Of a stretch of 50,787 nt of DNA, positions 42,902 through 50,787 are shown one piece after another (positions within the stretch are counted from its first letter, which is position 1; every line of letters begins with the position of its first letter). Under the pieces are notes generated by a model. It saw only the letters and a list, made by a program, of their open reading frames with translations. It was not told where the DNA came from and did no database searches. The stretch is from assembly GCA_964611275.1 (NCBI GenBank), contig CAZSZS010000147.1:1-50787 (forward strand). Direction: 5' to 3'. This stretch comes from WJMT01 sp964611275. GTDB taxonomy: Bacteria; Acidobacteriota; Aminicenantia; Aminicenantales; Aminicenantaceae. The translations under genes and the position numbers were made by a program.

Positions 42902-45325
42902 TCAATGAGTTATAGATGAATCTTGAGATTCTTTATCTTTATTTTCATTGATATCAGATCTAATTGAGATATTCTTTTCGTCATCCTTGTCGAATGAAAA
43001 CTTTTTTGTTAAAGCGATTTTTAAAACTTCATCCATTGTTTCAACAAAATGAATTTTTATTTCTTTTTTTATTTTTTTGGGGAGGTCTTTTAGGTCACAC
43101 ATATTATCCAGAGGAAGAATGGCTTCCTCAATTCCTTCTCTGTGTGCGGCCAGCAGCTTTTCTTTGACACCTCCGACAGGAAGGACTTTTCCCTTTAATG
43201 TCAGTTCGCCGCTCATAGCTACTTTCTTGCTTACAGGATTATCGGTTAATAGAGAGATGATGGAAGTAGCCAGTGTGATCCCGGCCGAAGGACCTTCTTT
43301 GGGTGTTGCAGCCTCGGGAACATGGATATGGATATCGAATTTCTTGTGTAGGTCTTTGGCTATGTTTAACTCATACATTTTTCCTTTGACATAACTGAAA
43401 GCAGCTTGAGCCGATTCCTGCATGATTTCTCCCAGCTGGCCCGTGTATGTGAAATTTCCCTTTCCATGGACCTTTGTGACTTCAAATGTTAAAAGCTCTC
43501 CTCCGAATTCTGTCCAGGCCATCCCAATGGCAACCCCTATCTCATCCTTTTTATCTATTTCCGAACGCCTGTAACGAGGGATTCCAAGGTATTGTTCCAG
43601 TTTTTTGGGAGGAATGTATTCGCTGTATTCTTTTCCTTTTGTCACCACCTTCTTGACTATTTTTCGGCACAGGGAAGTCAGCTCCCGTTCAATATTTCTC
43701 ACCCCTGCTTCTCTAGTGTAATCATTGATGAGTTTTTTTAAGGTAGTGTCGGAGATCTTGATATTTGATTTGTCAAGCCCGTGTGATTTCAACTGTTTGG
43801 GAAGCAAGAACTTTTTTCCTATCTGCAGCTTTTCTTCTTCTGTATATCCGGGGATACGAATGATCTCCATCCGGTCAATCAAGGGATTAGGAATCGTCTT
43901 AAGAACATTTGCTGTTACAATGAACATAACTTGAGAGAGGTCGAATTCAGTATCAATGTAGTGATCCAGAAACGTACCGTTTTGTTCCGGATCAAGCACT
44001 TCCATTAGAGCGGAAGAGGGATCTCCCCTGAAATCAACACTCATCTTATCGACTTCATCAAGAAGGAATACGGGATTCCTCGTTCCGGCTTTTTTAATCA
44101 TCTGTATCATTCTGCCTGGATAGGCTCCGATATAGGTTCTCCGGTGCCCTCTTATTTCAGCTTCATCTCTTACTCCACCCAGGGACAACCTGACAAATTT
44201 ACGCCCGGTTGCCCGTGCGATCGACTGCCCCAGGGAGCTTTTCCCTACTCCCGGAGGGCCTACCAATCCCAATATGACTCCTTTCGGATTTTTAACAAGC
44301 TGGCGGAGGGATAAATATTCAAGGATTCTCTCCTTGACCTTTTCCAAACCATAATGGTCTTCATTCAGTATTTTCTCTGCCTCTTTTATGTCCCTTTTTT
44401 CTCTTGACTTCTTATTCCACGGAAGCGATATAATCCAGTCGAGATAATTCCGGCTTACCGTTGCTTCTGCAGACATTGGAGGCATTACTTCCAAGCGCTC
44501 GATTTCCTCAAGGGCTTTTTCTTCAGCCGCTTTAGGCATTTTAGCTTTCTGTACTTTATTCCTTAATTCGTCTATCTCATTGGCTTTTCTGTCTTTTTTC
44601 TGGCTCATACTGGTTGTGAATATTTTTTGCCCTTTGTCAGGAAAGGGTTTCCTTCTTTTACTTGAGGATTTTCCGTCTGTTCTTAGCTTTGAATGGATCT
44701 TGAGTATTTCGCTTTCAATGACAAAGTTCAAACGCCTGATTCTTTCAAGAGGATTTATGGTCTCCAGAAGATTCTGCTTTTCATCGATGTTAATATTCAG
44801 ATGAGAAGCAATGATATCCGATATCCGTTCAGGGGTGTTTTCTCTCAAAGCGGGTATTATAGAGTCGAAATTGGTGTGTTTGGTCAATTTCAGATAGTCT
44901 TCAAACAGACTGAGGACTCTTTTTAAAGACTCATTTAAGGAATCGTCGTTTTCTATTTTTGTCTGTTTGATCTCTTTTGACAGCACTTCGTAATAAGGAT
45001 AGGATTTCGTATATTCGATGACCCTGGCTCTCTTTTTCCCTTCCACTATGACCTTTAAATTTTTATCATCTATTTTGACAACACGTATGATTTTAGCCAG
45101 AACTCCTATGGAATAGATATCCGTAGGCTGTGGATCATTTAAAGACGCATCCAATTGAGTTGAAAGAAAAAGAAGCTTTTCGTCAGAAGAAGCCTTTTCT
45201 AAGGCTGTTACTGATGAGTTGCGTCCTATGATAAAAGGAACTAAAGTCGATGGAAAGACCACAAGATCCCTTAATGGTATTAACGGCAGTTTTTTCAAGT
45301 CCTTGTTTTCATGGTTTTTTTGCAT
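42902..45325 (-). CDS. lon: ATP-dependent protease Lon
   Basis: An 807-residue Lon protease, standard length. The order is N-domain (about 10-210), a coiled linker, AAA+ module with Walker A GPPGVGKS (356-363) and LLDEVDK, then the protease domain with the Ser-Lys dyad: Ser680 in PKEGPSAG and Lys721 in VGGVKEK. It degrades misfolded and regulatory proteins in the cytoplasm. It starts 2 bp after clpX, with GGAG just upstream, so it is in the clp transcript. Confidence 0.97.
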   Translation of the reverse strand: MQKNHENKDLKKLPLIPLRDLVVFPSTLVPFIIGRNSSVTALEKASSDEKLLFLSTQLDASLNDPQPTDIYSIGVLAKIIRVVKIDDKNLKVIVEGKKRARVIEYTKSYPYYEVLSKEIKQTKIENDDSLNESLKRVLSLFEDYLKLTKHTNFDSIIPALRENTPERISDIIASHLNINIDEKQNLLETINPLERIRRLNFVIESEILKIHSKLRTDGKSSSKRRKPFPDKGQKIFTTSMSQKKDRKANEIDELRNKVQKAKMPKAAEEKALEEIERLEVMPPMSAEATVSRNYLDWIISLPWNKKSREKRDIKEAEKILNEDHYGLEKVKERILEYLSLRQLVKNPKGVILGLVGPPGVGKSSLGQSIARATGRKFVRLSLGGVRDEAEIRGHRRTYIGAYPGRMIQMIKKAGTRNPVFLLDEVDKMSVDFRGDPSSALMEVLDPEQNGTFLDHYIDTEFDLSQVMFIVTANVLKTIPNPLIDRMEIIRIPGYTEEEKLQIGKKFLLPKQLKSHGLDKSNIKISDTTLKKLINDYTREAGVRNIERELTSLCRKIVKKVVTKGKEYSEYIPPKKLEQYLGIPRYRRSEIDKKDEIGVAIGMAWTEFGGELLTFEVTKVHGKGNFTYTGQLGEIMQESAQAAFSYVKGKMYELNIAKDLHKKFDIHIHVPEAATPKEGPSAGITLATSIISLLTDNPVSKKVAMSGELTLKGKVLPVGGVKEKLLAAHREGIEEAILPLDNMCDLKDLPKKIKKEIKIHFVETMDEVLKIALTKKFSFDKDDEKNISIRSDINENKDKESQDSSITH

Positions 45326-45327
45326 AT

Positions 45328-46566
45328 TTATACTCCGACCGCTTTCTTGAGTTTATGATATTCAAGGATGTTGCTTTCAACCATTTTTTTTGTCACATTG
45401 ATCTGATCCGGTTTATCCAGAGAAGGCAGATGAAACATAATGTCCAGCATCAGCTCTTCTATAATGCTTCTCAATCCTCTGGCTCCCAATTTATGTCCAA
45501 TAGATTTTCGTGCGACACTCTTCAAGGCTCCTTTTGTGAATGTAAGGCGCACATCTTCCATTTCAAATAATTTTTGATACTGCTTGATAATCGCGTTTTT
45601 TGGTTTGGTGAGGATGTTAACGAGGTCCTCCTCTGAAAGGTCAGAAAATATGGATACAATAGGAATTCTTCCCACAAGTTCTGGGATAAGCCCGAATCTG
45701 ATAAGGTCTTGAGGGATCAGATGTCCATAAATCTCCTGCTGTTTTTCAGGCGTTTTATCGTGAGATTCATGTTTGAATCCCACGGAAGACTTGCCTATTC
45801 GTTCCCGTATGATGTCATCCAGTCCGTTAAAAGTCCCTCCCATGATGAAGAGAATGTTTGTCGTGTCTATGGGTATATACTTCTGCTGGGGATGCTTTCT
45901 TCCTCCCATAGGAGGAACATTGGCTGTAGTGCCTTCTATGATTTTAAGAAGCGCTTGCTGGACTCCTTCTCCTGAAACATCCCTGGTAATGGAAGGACTG
46001 TCTGTCTTTCTTCCTATTTTATCTATTTCATCAATATAAATGATGCCTTTTCTTGTCTTTTCTATATCTCCATTGGCAGCATGGAACAGCTTGAGCACTA
46101 TGTTTTCGACATCTTCCCCGACATATCCTGCTTCGGTTAAGGTGGTGGCATCTGAGATAGCAAAGGGCACAGATAGAATTTTTGCAAGAGATTGAGCCAT
46201 AAGAGTCTTTCCGGTACCTGTAGGTCCTATGAAAAGTATATTGCTTTTTAGTATTTCTACATCATCTTTTTGGTATTTGAAATTGATGCGCTTGTAATGG
46301 TTGTATACAGAGACGGCAATTTTTTTCTTTGCGTCGTCCTGGCTGATGATATACTGATCCAGAGCGTCTTTTATTTCGGATGGGGTTAAAAATTTAGGTG
46401 TTTTATCCTCTTTTTCTTGTTTTTCCGAAAATATAATGGAATGAGCGACTCTTACACAGTTATCGCATATATAGACGCCGTTAGGCCCTGCAATGAGTTT
46501 GTTTACCATGCCTTGATGCCGGTTGCAGAAGTTGCATCTGGCAATTTTTTTCTTATTTTCGCTCAT
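45328..46566 (-). CDS. clpX: ClpX ATPase
   Basis: A 412-residue unfoldase subunit of ClpXP. The zinc-binding domain uses Cys11, Cys14, Cys34 and Cys37. Walker A is GPTGTGKT (about 114-121) and Walker B is IIYIDEIDKI. The IGF-like ClpP docking loop is within RIGKSSVGFKHE. It feeds unfolded proteins to ClpP, encoded just upstream. No Shine-Dalgarno site is seen before the ATG. Confidence 0.97.
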   Translation of the reverse strand: MSENKKKIARCNFCNRHQGMVNKLIAGPNGVYICDNCVRVAHSIIFSEKQEKEDKTPKFLTPSEIKDALDQYIISQDDAKKKIAVSVYNHYKRINFKYQKDDVEILKSNILFIGPTGTGKTLMAQSLAKILSVPFAISDATTLTEAGYVGEDVENIVLKLFHAANGDIEKTRKGIIYIDEIDKIGRKTDSPSITRDVSGEGVQQALLKIIEGTTANVPPMGGRKHPQQKYIPIDTTNILFIMGGTFNGLDDIIRERIGKSSVGFKHESHDKTPEKQQEIYGHLIPQDLIRFGLIPELVGRIPIVSIFSDLSEEDLVNILTKPKNAIIKQYQKLFEMEDVRLTFTKGALKSVARKSIGHKLGARGLRSIIEELMLDIMFHLPSLDKPDQINVTKKMVESNILEYHKLKKAVGV

Positions 46567-46608
46567 GTTTTTTTTATTCGATTTGAGTTTAGATAATAAG
46601 CCTTTTTC

Positions 46609-47202
46609 TTACTTTTTTTGCTTTTTTGAAGAAATGATACTGTCTATAATGCCGTATTCCTTAGCCTGCTTTGGCGTCATTATGAAATCTCTTTCAATAT
46701 CTTCTTCTATTTTCTTTTTTGGCTGATGAGTGTGTTTGATCAGGATTTGATTTATAATCTCCCTGATTCTCAGGATTTCCTTTGCCTGTATAGCGATGTC
46801 TGTGGCCTGTCCGCTGAATCCGCCTAAAGGCTGATGAATAATAATCCGGGAGTTAGGAAGGGCAAACCGTTTGTTTTTTGTTCCTGCTGCGAGCAAAACC
46901 GCAGCCATAGAAGAGGCCTGACCTACGCATATCGTTGATATTTCTGAATTGATGTACTGCATAGTGTCATATATTCCTAAGCCAGAGGTGATACTGCCTC
47001 CGGGCGAGTTGATGTACACTGAAATATCACCTTCTGTGTTTTTTGCTTCAAGAAAAAGCAGCTGTGCGATAACCGAATTAGCTACTTCATCGTTTATCTC
47101 TGACCCAATGAAAATAATATTGTCTTTGAGCAAGCGTGAGTAAATATCATAAGCGCGCTCGTTTTTTCCTTCTTTATCAACTATAAAGGGGATTTGTATC
47201 AT
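46609..47202 (-). CDS. clpP: ClpP protease subunit
   Basis: A 197-residue serine protease subunit. The triad is complete: Ser98 in GQASSMA, His123 in IHQPLGG and Asp172 in ERDFIM. It assembles into the 14-mer chamber and works with ClpX. It starts 8 bp after the trigger-factor gene and is co-directional with clpX, 42 bp downstream. Confidence 0.97.
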   Translation of the reverse strand: MIQIPFIVDKEGKNERAYDIYSRLLKDNIIFIGSEINDEVANSVIAQLLFLEAKNTEGDISVYINSPGGSITSGLGIYDTMQYINSEISTICVGQASSMAAVLLAAGTKNKRFALPNSRIIIHQPLGGFSGQATDIAIQAKEILRIREIINQILIKHTHQPKKKIEEDIERDFIMTPKQAKEYGIIDSIISSKKQKK

Positions 47203-47210
47203 TGGGAAAG

Positions 47211-48494
47211 TTACTCTTCTATTCTAGCATTATCGACCAAAAAGTCAACTGTCTTTTGCAGCAGCATATTCTGTTTTAAACTTTCTTGTCTGCCTTCTTG
47301 CTTCATATATTCTTTGATTCTCACTAAAGGTACATTATTTGCTTTGGCCAGTGACTGGAACTCTTCTTCAAGATCTTTATCTGATATTTCTAACTTCTCT
47401 TTTTCAGCTATTTTGTTTAATATCAGATGATTTTTTATTGTTCTCCTTGCTCTTTCTTGTTCTTCCTTCTTGATCTTTTCCATTTCTTTTTTGTTCAGTC
47501 TTTGCTGACCTCTGGGCAAGGAAGATAAAACTTTTTGGATATTTGACATTGTTTCGTGGTCAACGACTGACTCGGGTAGGTCAAAATCTGCTTTATCTGA
47601 GATTTTTTTTATGATCTCATTGGTTAATTTTTGTTTGGAAACATTTTCTATAGAGGAGGTCAGTTCTTTTTCTATCTCCTTTTTTAGTGAATCCAGGTCT
47701 TTGAATTCTCCGAAATCTTTAGCGAAATCATCATTGAGTTCAGGAAGTGATTTTTCTTTTATAGAAAGAACCTTTACTGAATATTTGATGTTTTTCCCTG
47801 CCATTTTTTTGTTTTTATGTTCTTTTTCATATGTGACAACAAAGTCTTTCTCCTCACCAGTCCTCATCCCTGCCAGGGTTTCATTTAAGGATTTTTCATT
47901 ATCGTTATGGCCGATAAGCACAACGCTTTTTTGAGTGGGAAGCATTTTTTTGGAGTCAAGATCCGTTCCTTTGATCTCCGTGAGAACGTAATCATCTTTT
48001 CTGGCTTCTCTGTTTTCAACAGGATTGTATTTGGCTGATTTTTCGCGTAGGTTTTCCAGGGAATCATCCACATCTTTTTTTGAAACACTGTTTTTGCCTC
48101 TTTTGACTTTGATGTTTTTGTATTTAGGGAGTTCGAATTCCGGCCATACTTCATACTTTACATGGAGCTTAAGAGGCTTCCCTTCTTGAAAATCAATATC
48201 TGTTATGACAGGAGAAGCAACCGGAAAAATATTTTCTTTAGAAAGGACCTCATGTATGGCTTTAGGCGCCAGATCATTTATGATTGAGGACTTTATGTCA
48301 TCTTTATACATCTGTTTAACAAGATTAATGGGCGCTTTCCCATGGCGAAAGCCTTTTATCTTAGCTCTGTCTGCAAAATAATCCAGAGATTCCCTGTATT
48401 TTCTCTTGACTTTGTCCTCTGAAATGGTCACGTCCATTTCTCTTTGACATGAATTTGATTTTTTTGTTTTCTTTTGTTCTTTTTCCATTTCCAT
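47211..48494 (-). CDS. tig: Trigger factor chaperone
   Basis: A 427-residue ribosome-bound chaperone. The N-terminal ribosome-binding motif is GFRHGKAP; the middle peptidyl-prolyl isomerase domain begins near residue 150; the C-terminal helical arms are Lys/Glu rich. It is the first protein gene of the tig-clpP-clpX-lon-rho series. Its ATG lies 22 bp after the end of tRNA-Leu; these 22 bp are AT-only except one base and hold neither a promoter nor a Shine-Dalgarno site. Co-transcription with the tRNA and translation without a Shine-Dalgarno site are likely. Confidence 0.95.
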   Translation of the reverse strand: MEMEKEQKKTKKSNSCQREMDVTISEDKVKRKYRESLDYFADRAKIKGFRHGKAPINLVKQMYKDDIKSSIINDLAPKAIHEVLSKENIFPVASPVITDIDFQEGKPLKLHVKYEVWPEFELPKYKNIKVKRGKNSVSKKDVDDSLENLREKSAKYNPVENREARKDDYVLTEIKGTDLDSKKMLPTQKSVVLIGHNDNEKSLNETLAGMRTGEEKDFVVTYEKEHKNKKMAGKNIKYSVKVLSIKEKSLPELNDDFAKDFGEFKDLDSLKKEIEKELTSSIENVSKQKLTNEIIKKISDKADFDLPESVVDHETMSNIQKVLSSLPRGQQRLNKKEMEKIKKEEQERARRTIKNHLILNKIAEKEKLEISDKDLEEEFQSLAKANNVPLVRIKEYMKQEGRQESLKQNMLLQKTVDFLVDNARIEE

Positions 48495-48516
48495 TTTAAT
48501 TTTATGAATATTTTAA

Positions 48517-48601
48517 TGGGCAGAGCGGGACTCGAACCCGCACTCCTTTATCAGGAACTAGGTCCTAAGCCTAGCGCGTATGCCGATTTCGCCACCTGCC
48601 C
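48517..48601 (-). tRNA. tRNA-Leu (TAG anticodon)
   Basis: An 85-base tRNA with a 7-bp acceptor stem (one G-U pair), the anticodon loop CTTAGGA within stems CTAGG/CCTAG, a long variable arm as expected for leucine, and T loop GTTCGAGTCCC. The anticodon is TAG, reading CTN leucine codons. The discriminator is A and CCA is not encoded. It stands directly upstream of tig. Confidence 0.95.
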
Positions 48602-48615
48602 TCTTCTCAGTCAGC

Positions 48616-48642
48616 GAACATATATGTTCTTTTATGTTCTTT
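48616..48642 (-). promoter_or_regulatory. Operator-like palindrome with direct repeat
   Basis: GAACATATATGTTC (48616-48629) is a perfect 14-bp palindrome. TATGTTCTTT then occurs as an exact 10-bp tandem pair (48623-48632 and 48633-48642). The half-site GAACATA is therefore present twice in direct and once in inverted orientation, 14 bp upstream of tRNA-Leu. It resembles a regulator site; the GAAC-N4-GTTC LexA box of Gram-positives has a 4-bp centre, here it is 6. Confidence 0.4.
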
Positions 48643-48700
48643 AAGCCCAGGATATAAAAGAGGATAAAAAAATTTATGGGTAAATTGACTTTGAAATCCA

Positions 48701-48729
48701 TTTTTATCACAGAAACGATTCTTTGTCAA
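48701..48729 (-). promoter_or_regulatory. Promoter, TTGACA-17-TAAAAA
   Basis: Perfect TTGACA at 48724-48729 and a weak TAAAAA at 48701-48706 on the minus strand, 17-bp spacer. It is the best candidate for the tRNA-Leu/tig/clp transcript, about 100 bp upstream of the tRNA. Confidence 0.45.
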
Positions 48730-48780
48730 TTGAAGGAAATATTCCCACAAACAGCAAAATGCAGGAGCGAGGGCTCTCTA

Positions 48781-50628
48781 TTACCTGAAATACTTCAAGA
48801 GTCGCGCCGCCATGTTGGCGTCTATTTCCTTTAGCTGGAGGTAGACTCTTCGTGCGTTATCATTGTCCCTCATGTTTAGATAAGCGATTCCCAGGTTGTA
48901 ATAAGCTTGAGCATTTTTAGGATCCAGTTCTATGGTTCTTCGTAAAGGAGCAACAGCTGCACTCCAGTTTTTTAATCTTAAATAGTTTACAGCAATGGAA
49001 AGCCAGGCATCTGTATTGTTCGGACTTTTTTGAGTAAGGATTCTTAATGTCTCTATTGATTTCGTGTATTGATTGAGTCTTGAATGACAGACGGCGAGAT
49101 TCATATAGGCGTATTCCAGCTCAGGATCCAATTCAATGGCCTTGTCAAAAAGAGGGATGGCCTCATTGAACCGGTCCTGCCGCATGTACATATAGCCGAC
49201 ATTGTAGTAGGCATCCGCACTATCAGGTTCCACTTCGATCAATTTTTTGGCAGATTCAATGGCCTTATCAGCCATATTCGCCTCATCATACATTCTGATC
49301 ATCATATTGTAGTAGAATTTGGCATTATCAGGATTGTCTTTGGCAAGGTTGATATAGATGTCAGCGGCCTCTTCATATTTTTCGATTTTCTGATAGGTTT
49401 CTGCCAGCCTGTATTTCAAATTATCATTTTCGGGATTGTTATCTATAGCATGTTTTAAAGAATCAGCCGCTCCTTCATACTGTTCCGCTTCCAGTTGGGC
49501 GATCCCTAACCGGAGATAAGTGTCTTTCATATCCTGCGGATCAGATTCTATATATTTCTTATAGTTTTCAATCGCTTTTTCATAATCTTTCAGTTCTTCG
49601 TAGGCAACTCCAATATTGTAATAGGCATCGGCATTATCATGATTGAGCTCAACAGCTTTTTCTAAAGGCGGAATAGCTTCTTTCCAATTCCTCATTTCAA
49701 TGTAAACCGTCCCCATTTTCAGAAAAGCCTTATCTGATTCAGGATCCATCTCCGTAATATTTTTATAAGTAGAGACAGCTGAAGAAAAGGCCCTTCCTTT
49801 AGTAAGGACATCACCCAGAGTCATTTTTGTATCCAGGTCATCCGGTTTTAATTCAGCCGCTTTTTTTAAATTATCTTCCGCTACGATCATATTGTTTATC
49901 GCAGAAAAGGAGTGGCCTGTGAAATAAGCTCCTTCCAGAGTTGAAAAATAGTCTTCAGGCTCCATATCTTTGGCTTTTGTTACGTCAGAATCTTTATTGA
50001 CTCTGTTCAATACAGAGATGGGGATGAGGACCTTAGAGGAAGAAGATTCGGGATAATAAATAATCCCTACCACTTGCCCGTTTTCATTAAAAACAGGCCC
50101 TCCGCTGGCTTCGTCTCCTGCATCAATACTTGAATCAGCAACCGTGATTTTTGTAAGCGGTTCGGCAATATTTATGATTTTTCCAGGATAGGCTCTGATC
50201 TGACCGATCTGGTTTGCTCCTATTAAAAATACCTTGCTGCCGAACTCAAGAGATTCGAATGTTCCCAGGGAAAGGACGGGAAGTTTTTTATTTATTTCCA
50301 GGAGCGCGATGTTGGTCTCTTTATCATAATCAACAACTCCTTTGATCTTTACCGCTTTACCATCAGCCATCGTGCCCTCGATCTCTTTAGCCATGCTTAT
50401 CAGATGAAAGTTCGTCACAATGATTTTCTCTCCTACGGCAAATCCTGTTCCATTATAGATAACACTGCCATCTTCTCCGATTGATTTAAGAGTGATGACA
50501 CTGTCTTTGTAATTATTAAAGATACTTAGTGCTTCTGCTTCCAGGCCTTCTTCGTTCTGGGAGAACAGGAAGGAAGGAATAACAAGAAGAAGCATGCTAA
50601 AAACTATGAGTGCTCTTTTTTTATTCAT
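48781..50628 (-). CDS. Exported trypsin-like protein with TPR repeats
   Basis: A 615-residue protein. A signal peptide (MNKKRALIVFSMLLLVIPSF) is followed by a trypsin-like domain (about 25-215) and then roughly eleven tetratricopeptide repeats (about 230-610), for example NADAYYNIGVAYEELKDYEKAIENYKK. In the protease domain His75 (VTNFHL) and Ser175 (DEASGGPVF) are in place, but the usual catalytic Asp position reads ETNIALL, with Asn106. It may thus be a weak or inactive protease acting as a scaffold in the periplasm. The ATG has an AAGGAGGCACA site. The 159 bp upstream contain no clear promoter. Confidence 0.8.
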   Translation of the reverse strand: MNKKRALIVFSMLLLVIPSFLFSQNEEGLEAEALSIFNNYKDSVITLKSIGEDGSVIYNGTGFAVGEKIIVTNFHLISMAKEIEGTMADGKAVKIKGVVDYDKETNIALLEINKKLPVLSLGTFESLEFGSKVFLIGANQIGQIRAYPGKIINIAEPLTKITVADSSIDAGDEASGGPVFNENGQVVGIIYYPESSSSKVLIPISVLNRVNKDSDVTKAKDMEPEDYFSTLEGAYFTGHSFSAINNMIVAEDNLKKAAELKPDDLDTKMTLGDVLTKGRAFSSAVSTYKNITEMDPESDKAFLKMGTVYIEMRNWKEAIPPLEKAVELNHDNADAYYNIGVAYEELKDYEKAIENYKKYIESDPQDMKDTYLRLGIAQLEAEQYEGAADSLKHAIDNNPENDNLKYRLAETYQKIEKYEEAADIYINLAKDNPDNAKFYYNMMIRMYDEANMADKAIESAKKLIEVEPDSADAYYNVGYMYMRQDRFNEAIPLFDKAIELDPELEYAYMNLAVCHSRLNQYTKSIETLRILTQKSPNNTDAWLSIAVNYLRLKNWSAAVAPLRRTIELDPKNAQAYYNLGIAYLNMRDNDNARRVYLQLKEIDANMAARLLKYFR

Positions 50629-50787
50629 TGTGCCTCCTTATTCATGAAAAATATAATAGGATTTCACTCAAAGCGGTTGTTTTATGATTCATTGTATGAA
50701 TGCATTTGTTTTGCAACTAAATCGTACAGATAAATGTACACATTAAGGGAGGCTCTGTCAAATAATTCCTAATCGCAGGATTATTAT

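Noticed and set aside
42846..42905. Upstream extension of Rho to 42905
   Set aside because: It would overlap lon, has no ribosome site, and the normal Rho N-terminus begins at 42845.
50761..50787. Imperfect inverted repeat at the window edge
   Set aside because: It is AT-rich, imperfect and cut by the end of the window, so it cannot be interpreted.

Overview
The window looks like chromosome of a Gram-negative, probably anaerobic, heterotrophic bacterium of the Acidobacteriota/Aminicenantota type. This placement is an inference, not a sequence match. It rests on the mix of outer-membrane TonB receptor, many exported peptidases and glycosidases, TIGR03067-like small exported proteins, a zinc-ribbon Ser/Thr kinase, Bacteroidetes-like FtsX permeases and a membrane MutS-like ATPase. 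There is no rRNA, CRISPR array, prophage or intact insertion sequence. One tRNA is present.

Region 1 (1-13.5 kb, nearly all minus strand) is accessory. It holds a lipoprotein beta-propeller, small exported proteins, two alpha/beta hydrolases, a kinase cut off just after its DFG motif, a large pyruvate-phosphate-dikinase-like protein that lacks the PEP/pyruvate barrel, a membrane-anchored NifX-like protein, a broken M61 aminopeptidase, a zinc-ribbon protein, a membrane MutS-like ATPase and a CPBP protease. Small repeats lie here: a 121-bp MITE-like element with TA at both ends, and short GGGGACRGACC-type motifs placed at stop codons.

Region 2 (13.5-21 kb) carries a C69 dipeptidase, a GH29 fucosidase, a small membrane protein, homoserine dehydrogenase, a Tat-exported sulfatase and an MscS channel. 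The fucosidase and sulfatase fit use of sulfated fucose-containing glycans.

Region 3 (21.2-29.6 kb, plus strand) is one import locus: a family-5 solute-binding protein, two permeases and two ATPases, followed by a small membrane-anchored protein and a TonB receptor. Together they could move one substrate across both membranes.

Region 4 (29.6-38 kb) begins with gene decay: an S9 peptidase that lost its nucleophile segment by an internal deletion, and the last part of an aldo/keto reductase. An alpha/alpha-barrel lipoprotein, an FtsX permease and an M28 peptidase follow.

Region 5 (37.9-41.3 kb) is a three-gene operon: P5C dehydrogenase, an ALDH7-type dehydrogenase and a DUF1858 redox protein. 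Region 6 (41.5-50.6 kb) is a more AT-rich housekeeping block read tRNA-Leu, tig, clpP, clpX, lon, rho, with a trypsin-like/TPR protein upstream.

The most striking regulatory signal is one promoter form, TTGAC(T/C) - exactly 18 bp - TAT(G/C)AT, found upstream of ten minus-strand genes or operons. Most copies also share GGA after the -35 and TGTR before the -10.
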